DNA from: Arachnopeziza araneosa
Lineage: Eukaryota; Ascomycota; Leotiomycetes; Helotiales; Arachnopezizaceae
Length of the DNA stretch: 64,000 nucleotides
Assembly: GCA_003988855.1 (NCBI GenBank)
Contig: QYAI01000155.1
Location: 90,369-154,368, forward strand
Direction of reading: 5' to 3'
The translations under genes were made by a program, and so were the position numbers. The notes beneath the pieces were generated by a model. That model saw only the letters and a list, made by a program, of their open reading frames with translations, did no database searches and had not been told where the DNA came from. Below, piece by piece: positions 54,750 through 64,000 of this stretch (positions within the stretch are counted from its first letter, which is position 1; every line of letters starts with the position of its first letter).

Positions 54750-57077
54750 GAGACCCTGTGCAGTGGAACCCTCAGACCCAGCAGTTGCTACTGCCTGTCC
54801 CATACTTCGGCATCCAGGATTCTAGATCAGATAGCTTGTACGAGAAGAAGTGGCTCGGTTCAAGACACCGGCCACGGCTACAACTGAAGCTGAGTTTGCG
54901 GGTGCTACAGGTGCTGACGTGTCCATTGCGTTACAATCCCACACTATCTGAGCTTCCATACTTCTGTATCTTCCATTTTACTAGACAAAGGAAGGAGCGA
55001 TCAGGACAGGGCTATATAGCTTAGCGTTCCTCTCCGCGAATACATCAAGCTCGCACACACCTCTTATCTTGACGGGACCAGGCTACAGATACGAGAATAT
55101 CTGACCAAGACAAGTCACTGAAACATATCAACCACCCACCTCACAATCCGGTAAAGATCTTCTTTCCATTTTCCATCATCGAACGAGCAGCCCCATGAGA
55201 AGATGCGGTCCTACCCGCTCCAGGCACGTATCCAGCAGGGGTTCTTTTATTCTTCTTCTTCTTGTAGAGTATTTACAACTGCTAAAAGGAGCTCCTATCT
55301 ACGCACCCTAAAACGGAGCAGTCTTCTCCTTCCCCGAGACCCTCCCTCCTCTTGCCGTGAAATAGCTGCCTTAAAACTTGCAAGTGCATAACAAGAATTC
55401 CTCTTCGCCTTCTTCGTCCCTTTAAGCTGCTTGTCGCTTTTCTAACTTATCGCGTCTGCAGTAAAGAAAGAGAGCGCTATAACGACTTAAGACTAAGAAG
55501 TAAGATAGATAGATGTATCTAACGAAACTACTACTACGCTTTTTTTGCAAATAATTCTGATATATCTGTAAGATGCTTATAATGCAACTAGCTAGGCACG
55601 TTGCAGTTGCTCTTTAAGGCATTAAGAGGTTTATCGGCTCTATCCTCTTTGCAGTAAGAGCACGGTATGCAGCCGGGATAAGTGTAGGATGGATGTATTG
55701 GATAGATCTAGAGAGGTAATAAAAGAACTCCAAGCAGGGTTTAGTATTTAGATACATAGGGAGCTCGCAAGAGCTAAATAGAGAACGCGTGAAACCTAAT
55801 CTTGTACATGCAAGGCCCGTTTTCCGTGACAGTTTAATATCTCCAAGTTTTCAACTCCATACCTTCTTCAAACAAAGCCAAAGCTCACACCTTCAACATC
55901 CACCTCTTATCCTTCCACCTATCTTGAACACCATCAGCTTTTGGTACACATTCAACATCCAACCAACATCCAACCAACATCCAACCCTTGATCCTCACCT
56001 TGAATATATCTTTGACAGTTATAAGCCCGCTTCCAGTAACAGCGCAGCGAGTTGAAAAAAACTACTCGCATCGCTGTTAGTCTTGTGGCAGGTATAGCAA
56101 GAGCAACCGCAGTTGCGACGGTGACACATTCTTGACTCTCTTAACGTGTCCTGTTTCTTGGGAGTGGTGGGATAGTAATCATGCAGGTGCTGGTGCTCGT
56201 TGGAGGTTCGGAGGGGGGAGGCACCACGCAAGACCACCGGCGGTGAGCCCTTGGCCTTCTGCTTACGGCGCGAATCCGCCTCACGCTCCGAATCTCTTCA
56301 TCCTCTTCACATTCATACCCAATACCTTTTCTCCCGTCGGCCTGATTCTATACACATCCCCACGTCCCTCTTCCCATCTTCTCATGGAGAGAGAAAGGAA
56401 AGGAAAGAGACTGCTTATAGAGGATCCAAGTCCCGTGCAACACAGCCCAATCTCCCAGGGGGGGAAGACGCACGCAGAATGATCCGCGCGGCTGAAGCGC
56501 GATCCCAGGTATCCTAGTAAGAGGGGACTAGCCCTGAGGAAAGGCCGCCATGATATCATGATGTGAAATACGTATCAAGAGCGCAAGTTCGACGCGAAGA
56601 GGTGTTGATCCAGGCTCAACCGAGTCATTCAAAAACATGGTGCGCCGAGATGGAGCCAAAGAGTTGGTGAGCAGGGTGGACTGAGATGTTTATAAGAACA
56701 ACAAGACATATTGGTCTAGCATTGAGTTGATGGAAGAGGCTATGGTGTGGACGGAATAGGAAATTGGTAGACGCGGCGGGATTAGGCGAGCCAAGTATTC
56801 TAAAGTACACCTCAACCAAAACCAAGGAGATGCACCGTCTGCTCACTTGAGAATCTCTCATGACCTGAGTCGATGTTTGAAAGTAGCAACGCGTGCAGAA
56901 TCCACACAGGATCAAGATCAAAGTCCAGGCGATCAATCATCGTAAAAATACTTGGAATCCTCATCGGGTATCACATCCTGGGCTCAGTAGCCGCCATTGC
57001 CGCGAGGGTTGGGTGGTGTTCTTGATTCGATTAAATCGCCCAGTAATCTTCTCAGTCCATCTTGCAATATGGCCTGT
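54750..57077. other. Intergenic, about 2.3 kb, with a TpA-rich segment
   Basis: No gene was supported. Between about 55380 and 55760 the composition changes: many TA steps (AGATAGATAGATGTATCTA, GCAACTAGCTAGGCACGTTG) and few open frames, as seen in repeat copies hit by RIP or in old transposon relics. A triple direct repeat of CATCCAACCAA lies at about 55956-55990. Confidence 0.5.
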
Positions 57078-57808
57078 TCAGCCGAGGTGAGCTCGATTCC
57101 CGTGCCGATCCTTTGCCGGGCATCCATAAGCTGTCCGAATCTTGGGGCAATTTCCCCAATGACAACAGCAATCCTCACAATAGATGCCACTCGCTCGAGA
57201 TGGGGATGTGCAACCGGTGACGGGGCAGTTGTGCTTCGAGCAGTACAATGACCCTCCAGTTATGGTCTCTGGACATGGGGTTTTACTCCACCGACATGAA
57301 TGGTACTCACAGAAGTTCCCAACTTGTGGCCGCTGCAAATTGGTACAGCCCTCGAAATAGCATGTATGGTCACGACAGGGTCCTGAATCGTCAGTGTTCT
57401 GAGGGCGAGATGTGCAGTTTTCCATAGAGCAGGTATGTATCTCGCAAGCACCCGAGCCAATCTTACGAATATTTGTGCACCCAATGCTAGGGCAGGTGTG
57501 TTTAGAGCAGTAGCTTTGACCGAGTTTGCGGATGTTGTTGCAACTGACTAAATAACATTTATGCTCTGCACATGCCTTAGAGGTGCCTAACGAAGGGAAT
57601 GAGGTTAGCGGAGGTACCTGGGGAAAAACTTCCAAAATCTGAGGACTGGATAGACGCACCAAGATTAGCTGCGATGCAGCTGTCGTAGTGACAGTTGTGC
57701 TTTGTGCAGTAGTGTTCATTGCTCGTGCGTGATTTCAGACAGCCCCGATTTTCGCATGTATGGTGACGGCAGTATTTTGAAGAACTTAGACGGCGCCTAG
57801 TGCAGTTT
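57078..57808 (-). CDS. Cys/His-rich repeat protein (putative multi-zinc-knuckle), ends uncertain
   Basis: No named family was recognised. At least six consecutive units follow a pattern near C-x2-H-x-C-x4-C-x(8-12)-[YF]C: KYCRHHTCENRGC, HYCTKHNCHYDSC, ACAEHKCYLVSC, YCSKHTCPSIGC, ACEIHTCSMENC, PCRDHTCYFEGC, FCEYHSC, YCSKHNCPVTGC. Such spacing suggests repeated zinc binding. Intron 57587-57659 splits a Gly codon and joins two frames in the middle of the repeats. The 5' side is open only from about 57808, so the start exon is unresolved. At the 3' side, the repeat frame ends at 57078, while another frame continues with ELTSAEQAILQDGLRRLLGD (to 56984), which may be the true C-terminus after an unplaced intron. 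The role is unknown. Confidence 0.6.
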
Positions 57809-58954
57809 TAGACTTGCAATTCATCGATCAAGAGATTTGCTTAAGGTAAGGGATACCTTAAGAAAAGAGAGACCTGCAAAGAAGCTAATAATCTCGATCA
57901 AGGCGTGACTTCTCACCCAAGGCTGTGTCTCGATTTCAAGAAAGTTGCGGGTTAAAACGAACAGAGAGAAACCAGATTCTTCGACTCGGTAGGAAATGGC
58001 CTTTAAGTAGCTTTCCATGCAGCGAGAGGAGCGTAAGGTATGGGTTCAGGCACAGTTGGTCCACGACGACTTGCAGGTTCATACCAAGGAGTGTGGCAGG
58101 ATAGACATTCGCGATAGCTCCAAGTGATATATGAGGACATTCACATTGATTCCTTTAATTAAGATCTAGGCAAAGAAATTGTAAGTCGTTTGATGTGAGA
58201 AAGACTCAGGAGAATAGTTTGTTACATTTTAAAGATGGGGTGTGGTAAGGCTATCCCATGTACGTCCTATTTGTCGAAGGGCAACGCGATATGTGCTCAG
58301 CTCGAGCCTGACTCCGTCGGAATCAACCGAAGTTGGGTTCCCTAGCATTGTAATTACTGATTTGTCCATTTCTTTCAACCCAACCGCACGAGCACTTGGC
58401 TTATGTCACCTGAGTTGAGTCTGTCGTAGGGGATCGGCGATCTTGTGTGGCACTGAGTTTAAAGATTCAGTTATCGAAACATAAGGCTGCAACCATGTCA
58501 TAACGCACTCTAAATTCTGTCGAGATCAACCGTCTCCGAAAGGCTTTCTAGACTGTTGTAAATAAATCTGAGTAGGGTGCGAAGATCGAGCCCTGTCACC
58601 CGCCGATGTTAATACTACCCATCAAGTTGATTTATTTCTTCAATATTATTTCAAGGGCCCTGAAATCGATTGCAACAATCAACTACTCTTCTTTTGGCTG
58701 GACATCATTGTGACTATGATTGAGTTCGGGTTTGAGTCAGCAAAGAATAATTTATAAACTTGTGATCTCAATGGCCAGTACTGGCGCTTCTTGGACTCAT
58801 GAAAACAACATAGCCGAGGTAAACGACGTCGCCAATGACATAGCCGAAGGACATGGTAATTCGCAAGTTGTGACGAAGCGAGATGGTGGTGCGTGAAGGA
58901 ATGAACGACCACCAATCGTACTTTATAGACGAAGTTTGTCTAGCTCAGGTTGAA
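57809..58954. other. Intergenic or upstream exons not resolved
   Basis: May contain the first exon of the Cys/His-rich gene (minus strand). A 65-codon minus-strand frame at 57821-58018 has no clear family. Nothing else was recognised. Confidence 0.4.
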
Positions 58955-59461
58955 TTAAATGAAGAATCTTTCGGATGGAAAAAACCCAGAAGAGAAATTG
59001 AATAATATCGGGTGAAAGGTAGAGAGGAGGTTATGAAATTGAGTGCCACTATATTTTGATGCCTCAGCTACTACAGCCTTCTCGCACTCCGATTTGTCCA
59101 CGAGGCTTCGCAATGGAGTCATCATCTGATTTAAATTTGAAGAACACTGCCAGTGTATGAAACAATACACCAAAGAGTAACCCATGTCTCGTTGTCGTGG
59201 AACTATGCGAGATGATGAGAGCACAAGTACCGCTTGATACGAATTGTACAAAATGAAAATGAGGACGAGAAGTGCAAGTGTAGCACAGAGGAGAGACATT
59301 GAAAGGCGTTCCTTCTCCCATGAAACATCCAAACCGTATCTCTGTGGCTGTGGAAAAGGATTTGTTCGTAATATTCTCACGCCATGGTGGATCTGGATTT
59401 CCCTTGACAACGGCAGGGTATTTTTAAGGGCGACAGGGATATCAGCCTCATGACGGGTCAT
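58955..59461 (-). pseudogene. Possible remnant of a small membrane protein
   Basis: A 168-codon minus-strand frame contains one clear hydrophobic helix, SLLCATLALLVLIFILYN. Just after it, another frame holds a second likely helix, GLLFGVLFHTLAVFFKF, followed by an acidic and then basic tail. The two together resemble the paired C-terminal helices of fungal proteins of unknown function. If so, a frameshift lies at about 59180-59190. No domain was recognised in the part before the helix. It may be the truncated end of a larger gene. Confidence 0.35.
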
Positions 59462-60567
59462 CTTCCCGGAATCTGAATCCTGTCGCAGGACGACTCGAAA
59501 ACTCTACTGTATTGGACTCGGCCGCGATGGTCTCCGGCGGCGACAGATAAGATAAAACCGGGACGGCGGATCAACAACACGGGATGCGGCCATAGGCTAC
59601 GAATCACTCGATCAATAACTCTCGATGGGTTCGAGTTGCGAGGAATTGAGCGAGTTGGTTCCGTCTAGGAGCCAGCGTGGAGATTGATATATGCTATCGT
59701 AAAATCTCCGTCACCGAACATTCTCTTGCGCGTTGCAGGAGCTTTGATTCGAATACGGGCGAGGTCTCGATGCCGCCTCCAATCCCAACCTACCGTAACA
59801 CTAGAAACAGCGGAACCCTGTTCAATATCCAGCAGATGATTCGACGCCATCGTCTTCGGTTTCGTCGCTGTCGAGGGATTGGGATCTGGCGTAAGCTGGA
59901 CATTGTTGTCAGTCGTCATTCGACGTGTAACCGAGGATAGAGCTCACATCAAATAAGTCGGCATCATCGATTGTCGAGCTGCAGCGTCATGAGTTCTGCG
60001 CACAGTGGTGGAGTGATCGGGCCATGGTTGAAAGAGGTATAAGTGGGTAGTATACCTCGAGCTGAACCGTGATAGATCGAATGTTCATGATGGCAGCGTA
60101 TCAGAGTGTGCAATCTGTGCGAGGTTGACGAGGCTGATGGGGGCCTACCGGTTGCTCTCTCGACAATCAGATGATGATGGTCAGATATCAGTGCATCCTG
60201 CGACGGGAAGCCCTCTGCTGGAAACATTGAATCCACCATGATGACCATGAAGTGGTCGATGGTGGTGGCAGAGCATGCGTCGAGAAGAGAGAGAGAGAGA
60301 AGTGGTGCTGGATTGATTCAAGCCTTGCCCCGCAAGAGAGTTGGTGGAAAGCTTGACGGCTGCCTGAGCCCATGGGACGGCCGCTTTAGGCTATTCTTTT
60401 GGCATTAAGCGTCTGACGGATTAGCTAAGCCGCAATCAATTCTAGTCGCCTTCCATTTTGGACGGGGCTTGGTACACACAATTTTACGCAAGAGAATAGG
60501 CTGTCCAATAACGAGGGGCCGGGAAGGGGGGGGGTTGATGATGACCGACAGAAATGGCACTTTTTTT

Positions 60568-60598
60568 GGGGGGGGGGGGGGGGTTGGGGGGGGGGGGG
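60568..60598. repeat. G-homopolymer run, interrupted once by TT
   Basis: Sixteen G, then TT, then thirteen G. It could form a quadruplex, but length calls in such runs are unreliable. Confidence 0.8.
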
Positions 60599-60990
60599 AT
60601 TTGGTGCTCAGGGTCATTGGTCCAAGTGATAAGAAGTGAAGGTCAGGAAATGAGATGGGCAGCAGCGTGGACGGACGATGGCGGTCGCTGGGGAGAGGAA
60701 TTTGGAGCTAGGAGCCTCCGAAGCTTGCGTCCGTGTCGCCGTCAGTGGCTTCCATGGGGAGCGACTGTTGTGCTTGCGCCACGGTCGCGGCGGAGGGGGC
60801 GTTGAACGTTGCTCAGTGCGTCCCCTGGCAAGAGAAAGTTGGTGGCCCTTCCCGGGAGAAGCAGCTGTGGTGCGCATACGCTGGTGCGCATACGCTGGTT
60901 GGCCGGGCTGGCGATCTGACGGGGAGCCAGGTGCAGCAGTGGATCGCGGGTCGCAGCATCCATCCATCCAGCCAGCGACAGCGTCTGGAG

Positions 60991-61026
60991 GGGGAGAGGA
61001 GAGGAGAGGAGAGGAGAGGAGAGGAG
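60991..61026. repeat. Purine microsatellite, (GGAGA)n
   Basis: About seven tandem copies of a GGAGA/GAGAG pentamer, followed by GGGTCCCGGGG. A polypurine tract of this kind may adopt triplex structure; no other role is visible. Confidence 0.8.
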
Positions 61027-61460
61027 GGTCCCGGGGCAGCGTGCTGTGCGGGTTGATTGCTTGAGATTGGGCCGACGGGGTCCTTGTTTCCAATCAAGTG
61101 CCTGGTCGAGGTGCGATCACCTGCCGCATCAAGCAGCGCCGACCGCTGTTTTAAGCCGGATCGCCCTGCAGCGTCAGCGTGAAGCCTAACGCGCCCCATG
61201 AAAAGGCTGCTGAGGAGTGGGAAGGTGCAGAGGTGGCAGCATCCCCTCCTGATTCGCCGTGGTGCACGCCTATCTACGTGCCGCTCACAGGCGCAGAGAG
61301 CTAACCCAATGCTTATCTGCCTGCACCCGCAACAGCTATCTCTCCCTCGACCCAGGCCTGCTTTATTTAATCCGACCATCCCCCTGGGCTTGGGTATGCT
61401 CTTCTTTCCCCCATCTCATCCTTTCCACACGGGAACGCGAACTTTGAAACCCCATTCACG

Positions 61461-63622
61461 ATGAGCGCCCACGATAGTCCCACGTACGCGGACCAGGAGA
61501 AGAAGGGCGAGACGGCGCCTGGATTCAGCGTCGACAGCAATGATGCCGTTGCCGGTGCCGGTGACAACAAGTTGAAGCGCAACTTGCAGGGACGACACAT
61601 GCAGATGATTGCCATGTAAGTCGGCTCTCGCGATCACGAGTGGTGGTGCTGGGCACTCAATTGCGCCTGCCGCTGCGTCAACAGCTTGTTTACACTGTCG
61701 CTAACCCTGCGTCAGTGGCGGTGCTATCGGTGCTGGTCTCTTCGTCGGATCCGCAGGCGCCTTCGAGCAAGGAGGGCCCGGGGCCGTGGTCATTGGTTTT
61801 ATGATTATCGGTAAGTGCTGGACAGCTCAATTGCGATGGACGCATCTAACAGATCACGATAGGTGGCATGATGTATACATTCCGTAGTTCCTGCGTGTAG
61901 AAAGCTCCTAACCAACATGCTAGCTACCTCATGATGCAAGCTCTGGCTGAACTGGCCGTCATGTACCCCATCAATGGCGCCTTTACCATGTATATCTGCA
62001 GATTCATCGATCCCTCCTGGGGATTCGCCTGTGGGTGGCAGTACGGTATTGGTTGGCTCACGGTCCTGCCCTTTGAGATTTCTGCAGCGTGCAATGTAAG
62101 CAAGATCAAGTCCTGCACACGTCACCCAAGTCTCTAACACTCGCAAGATCATCCACTTCTGGGAGAGCACCGCCAACATTAATGATTGCGCGTGGATCAT
62201 CCCCTTGCTGTTCGCCCTCACCGTCATCCAATTCTTTGGCGTCCGCGGGTATGGCGAGGTAAGCGTTCCGTCCCGGCTCCGTGTGCACCGCTCACCAACG
62301 GCAGGTTGAATTTGTCCTCAGTTTGATGAAGATCATTGCTTGCGTGGGATTCATGATCTTGGGTATAATCATCGATTGTGGTGGTGTTCCAACCGACCAC
62401 CGCGGCTACATCGGTGCCAAGTACTGGTATGCAGCCCTCAATGAAGCATCTCTGGGCACCCACTGACTCGGCAACCGGATAGGCATTCCCCCTACAGCGC
62501 TTTCCTCAACGGCTTCCACGGTTTCTGCACCGTCTTCGTCACTGCCTCATTCGCCTTTGGCGGAACCGAACTCACCGGCTTGGCTGCGGCGGAAGCGGCT
62601 GACCCCAAGAAGGAGATCCCCAAAGCCACCAGACAGGTCGTCTGGCGTATTTGCATCTTCTACATTGTCAACCTCTTCCTCGTCGGCCTGATTGTGCCGG
62701 AGAACAGCCCACTCTACTCGAGCGGCGGAGGAGAATCTCGCCATTCGCCCTTTGTCATCGCTATTGAGTTGGCCGGGATCAAGGCTCTCCCCTCCGTCTT
62801 CAACGCCATGATCTTGATCTCGGTCATGAGTGTGGCCAACTCCTGCACATTCGCCTCGACGAGAACCTTCCAGGCTCTGGCTCAACACGGTAAGTCCCTT
62901 CCTCGAAAGCTCCGTTCGCATCTGACCTCTCCCAATAGGCATGGGTCCCCAATTCTTCGCCTACATTGACAAGAAGGGACGACCCCTCGTGGTCACCGGC
63001 CTTCAACTTCTGTTTGGATGTTTGGCCTTCATCAACTTGGATACCAGCGGAGGTGGCAACATCTTCAACTGGCTTCTGGCCTTGTCCGGTCTCTCCTCCT
63101 TCTTCATCTTTGGCAGTATTGCGGTAGCCCACATCCGTTTCCGCTCTGCATGGTAAGATATGATGATGTTCACAATCCCGTTCATTCGTTAATTGAATCT
63201 ACAGGAAACACCAAGGCCGAAGCACCGACGAACTCCCCTTCAAGGCTGCCTTTGGCATCTGGGGTTCTTATGTCTGCGCCGTCATGAACTTCCTCTGCCT
63301 CAGTGCGCAATTCTACGTTGCACTGTGGCCCGTCGGCGGACCCAACCTGAACCCCACCGACTTTTTCCAAGCCTATCTTGCAGGTCCCTTCCTGCTCGTC
63401 CTCTACCTTGGATGGAAAGCCTACTCGTGGTTCTTCGTCCCCGAGCACCGTCCGCTCTACGTCAAGATCAAGGATATCGACATCTACTCCGGGATTCGCG
63501 CCGGACACCTCGAGCAATTCGATGGCGAGGGCCGAAGAGAGAGCATCGCTGCGCTGGAGCAGGAGAACAAGAAAAGAGGAGTTAAGGGCTGGGCAAAAGC
63601 CATTGTCCAATCTGTCTTCTAA
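61461..63622 (+). CDS. General amino-acid permease (AAT/GAP1-type), 567 aa, nine exons including a 10-nt exon
   Basis: A plasma-membrane proton-coupled amino-acid transporter of the fungal YAT/AAT family. Exons 61461-61615, 61716-61810, 61863-61872, 61924-62095, 62148-62258, 62305-62426, 62483-62889, 62939-63152 and 63205-63622 join to 1704 nt. The family start LKRNLQGRHMQMIAIGGAIG with GAGLFVGSAGAF (TM1) is intact, as are LAELAVMYPINGAF, DPSWGFACGWQYGIGWLTVL, FAFGGTELTGLAAAEAADPK, FNAMILISVMSVANS, CTFASTRTFQALAQHGMGPQ, NIFNWLLALSGLSSFFIFGS, HIRFRSAWKHQG and a C-terminal helix pair, then a charged tail. The third exon is only 10 nt (GTGGCATGAT). It is needed to join IIG to GGMIYLMMQAL in frame. 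No defect is seen. Substrate range cannot be told from sequence. Confidence 0.93.
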
Positions 63623-63738
63623 TCTCATCTCCCGTCTCCATGATCATTTCACGCATTTCGAGGCCCTCTTTGGAGGTGTGCCGGAGGCTAGGCTTCAGAT
63701 CGTCCGTAGTTGTACATTTACATAGATTGAGCAATATA

Positions 63739-64000
63739 TCCCGTCTCTCTCTATCCGCTGGTCGTTCTCTAACGCAGTAAACACAATGATTCCCGTCTCT
63801 CTATCCGCTGGTCGTTCTCTAACGCAGTAAACACAATGATTCCCGTCTCTCTATCCGCTGGTCGTTCTCTAATGCAGTAAACACAATGATTCCCGTCTCT
63901 CTATCNGCTGGTCGTTCTCTAATGCAGTAAACACAATGATTCCCGTCTCTCTATCCGCTGGTCGTTCTCTAATGCAGTAAACACAATGATTCCCGTCTCT
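63739..64000. repeat. 50-bp minisatellite, at least five copies, runs off the window end
   Basis: Head-to-tail units start TCCCGTCTCTCTATCCGCTG (the first copy has an extra CT, 52 bp) and continue GTCGTTCTCTAACGCAGTAA. Starts are at 63739, 63791, 63841, 63891 and 63941, and the next begins at 63991. Copies differ by a C/T change (AACGC in the first two, AATGC later) and one ambiguous base N at 63906. It lies 117 bp after the permease stop. Confidence 0.95.

Larger units (their letters stand above)
59462..61460. other. Long upstream region of the permease, simple-sequence rich
   Basis: Two kilobases without a supported gene. Contains a G-run (60568-60598), a purine pentamer repeat (60991-61026) and a 14-bp direct duplication (GTGCGCATACGCTG, about 60871-60899). 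Open frames here arise from the low-complexity DNA. CT-rich stretches near 61320-61430 precede the permease ATG, as is common for highly expressed fungal genes. Confidence 0.55.

Noticed and set aside
58770..58854. Short minus-strand frame starting MSFGYVIGDV
   Set aside because: It recalls the N-terminus of some fungal STAND proteins, but only about 15 residues fit and it stops after 28 codons; too weak to annotate.
60614..61093. Overlapping 100-190 codon frames on both strands upstream of the permease
   Set aside because: They arise from purine-rich simple repeats and GC-rich DNA, share no family motif, and contradict each other.
63739..64000. CRISPR or telomere repeat
   Set aside because: Units are uninterrupted 50-bp copies with no spacers and no telomeric TTAGGG motif.

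Overview
The window is nuclear DNA of a filamentous ascomycete (Pezizomycotina). The genes have several short GT-AG introns, mostly 43-100 nt, and belong to typical fungal families: Zn2Cys6 regulators, an AA9 LPMO, CFEM, RTA1, HET and NLR-like proteins, and fungal CorA-like proteins. A Leotiomycetes-type genome is my guess from the family mix, but nothing in the sequence proves it. Coding exons were rebuilt by hand from splice signals and frame continuity.

Layout. 1-762: 3' end of aspartokinase. 2.1-10.9 kb: three fungal CorA-like membrane proteins. The first is fused to an N-terminal PGAP1-like alpha/beta-hydrolase and is visibly broken. An intact small alpha/beta-hydrolase lies between the first and second. 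12.5-16.6 kb: an NLR-like gene with an EPLR tandem-repeat head, a degenerate hydrolase domain, NB-ARC and TPR. 17.06-17.36 kb: a MITE with long inverted repeats and TA target duplication. 17.7-19.5 kb: Zn2Cys6 regulator. 21.5-22.3 kb: AA9 LPMO. 23.7-27.4 kb: neighbouring pseudogenes of gamma-glutamyltranspeptidase and a glutamine-synthetase-like enzyme. 27.8-33.1 kb: a divergent pair, an HSPA12-type Hsp70 and a coiled-coil protein. 33.2-39.5 kb: a multi-pass membrane protein, a CFEM/GPI protein and an RTA1 protein. 40.4-44.6 kb: a wrecked quinate-utilisation cluster. 45.0-54.7 kb: an ankyrin protein with a HeLo-like-type N-terminus, a NACHT protein and a HET protein. 57-59.5 kb: a Cys/His-rich repeat protein and a small membrane-protein remnant. 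61.5-63.6 kb: amino-acid permease with a 10-nt exon. 63.7-64.0 kb: a 50-bp minisatellite reaching the window edge.

How it fits together. The left and right parts are rich in self/non-self recognition or regulated-cell-death families (hydrolase-NLR, CorA-like, NACHT, HeLo-like-type/ankyrin, HET). The middle holds metabolic and secreted functions plus several decayed catabolic genes. Many reading frames are broken by a single missing base or one nonsense codon. This could be real decay of accessory genes or uncorrected indels in the assembly; read mapping would decide. The most interesting elements are the hydrolase-CorA fusion, the NLR whose hydrolase has lost its nucleophile, and the rearranged quinate cluster in which the C-terminal piece of a dehydrogenase lies upstream of an N-terminal piece.
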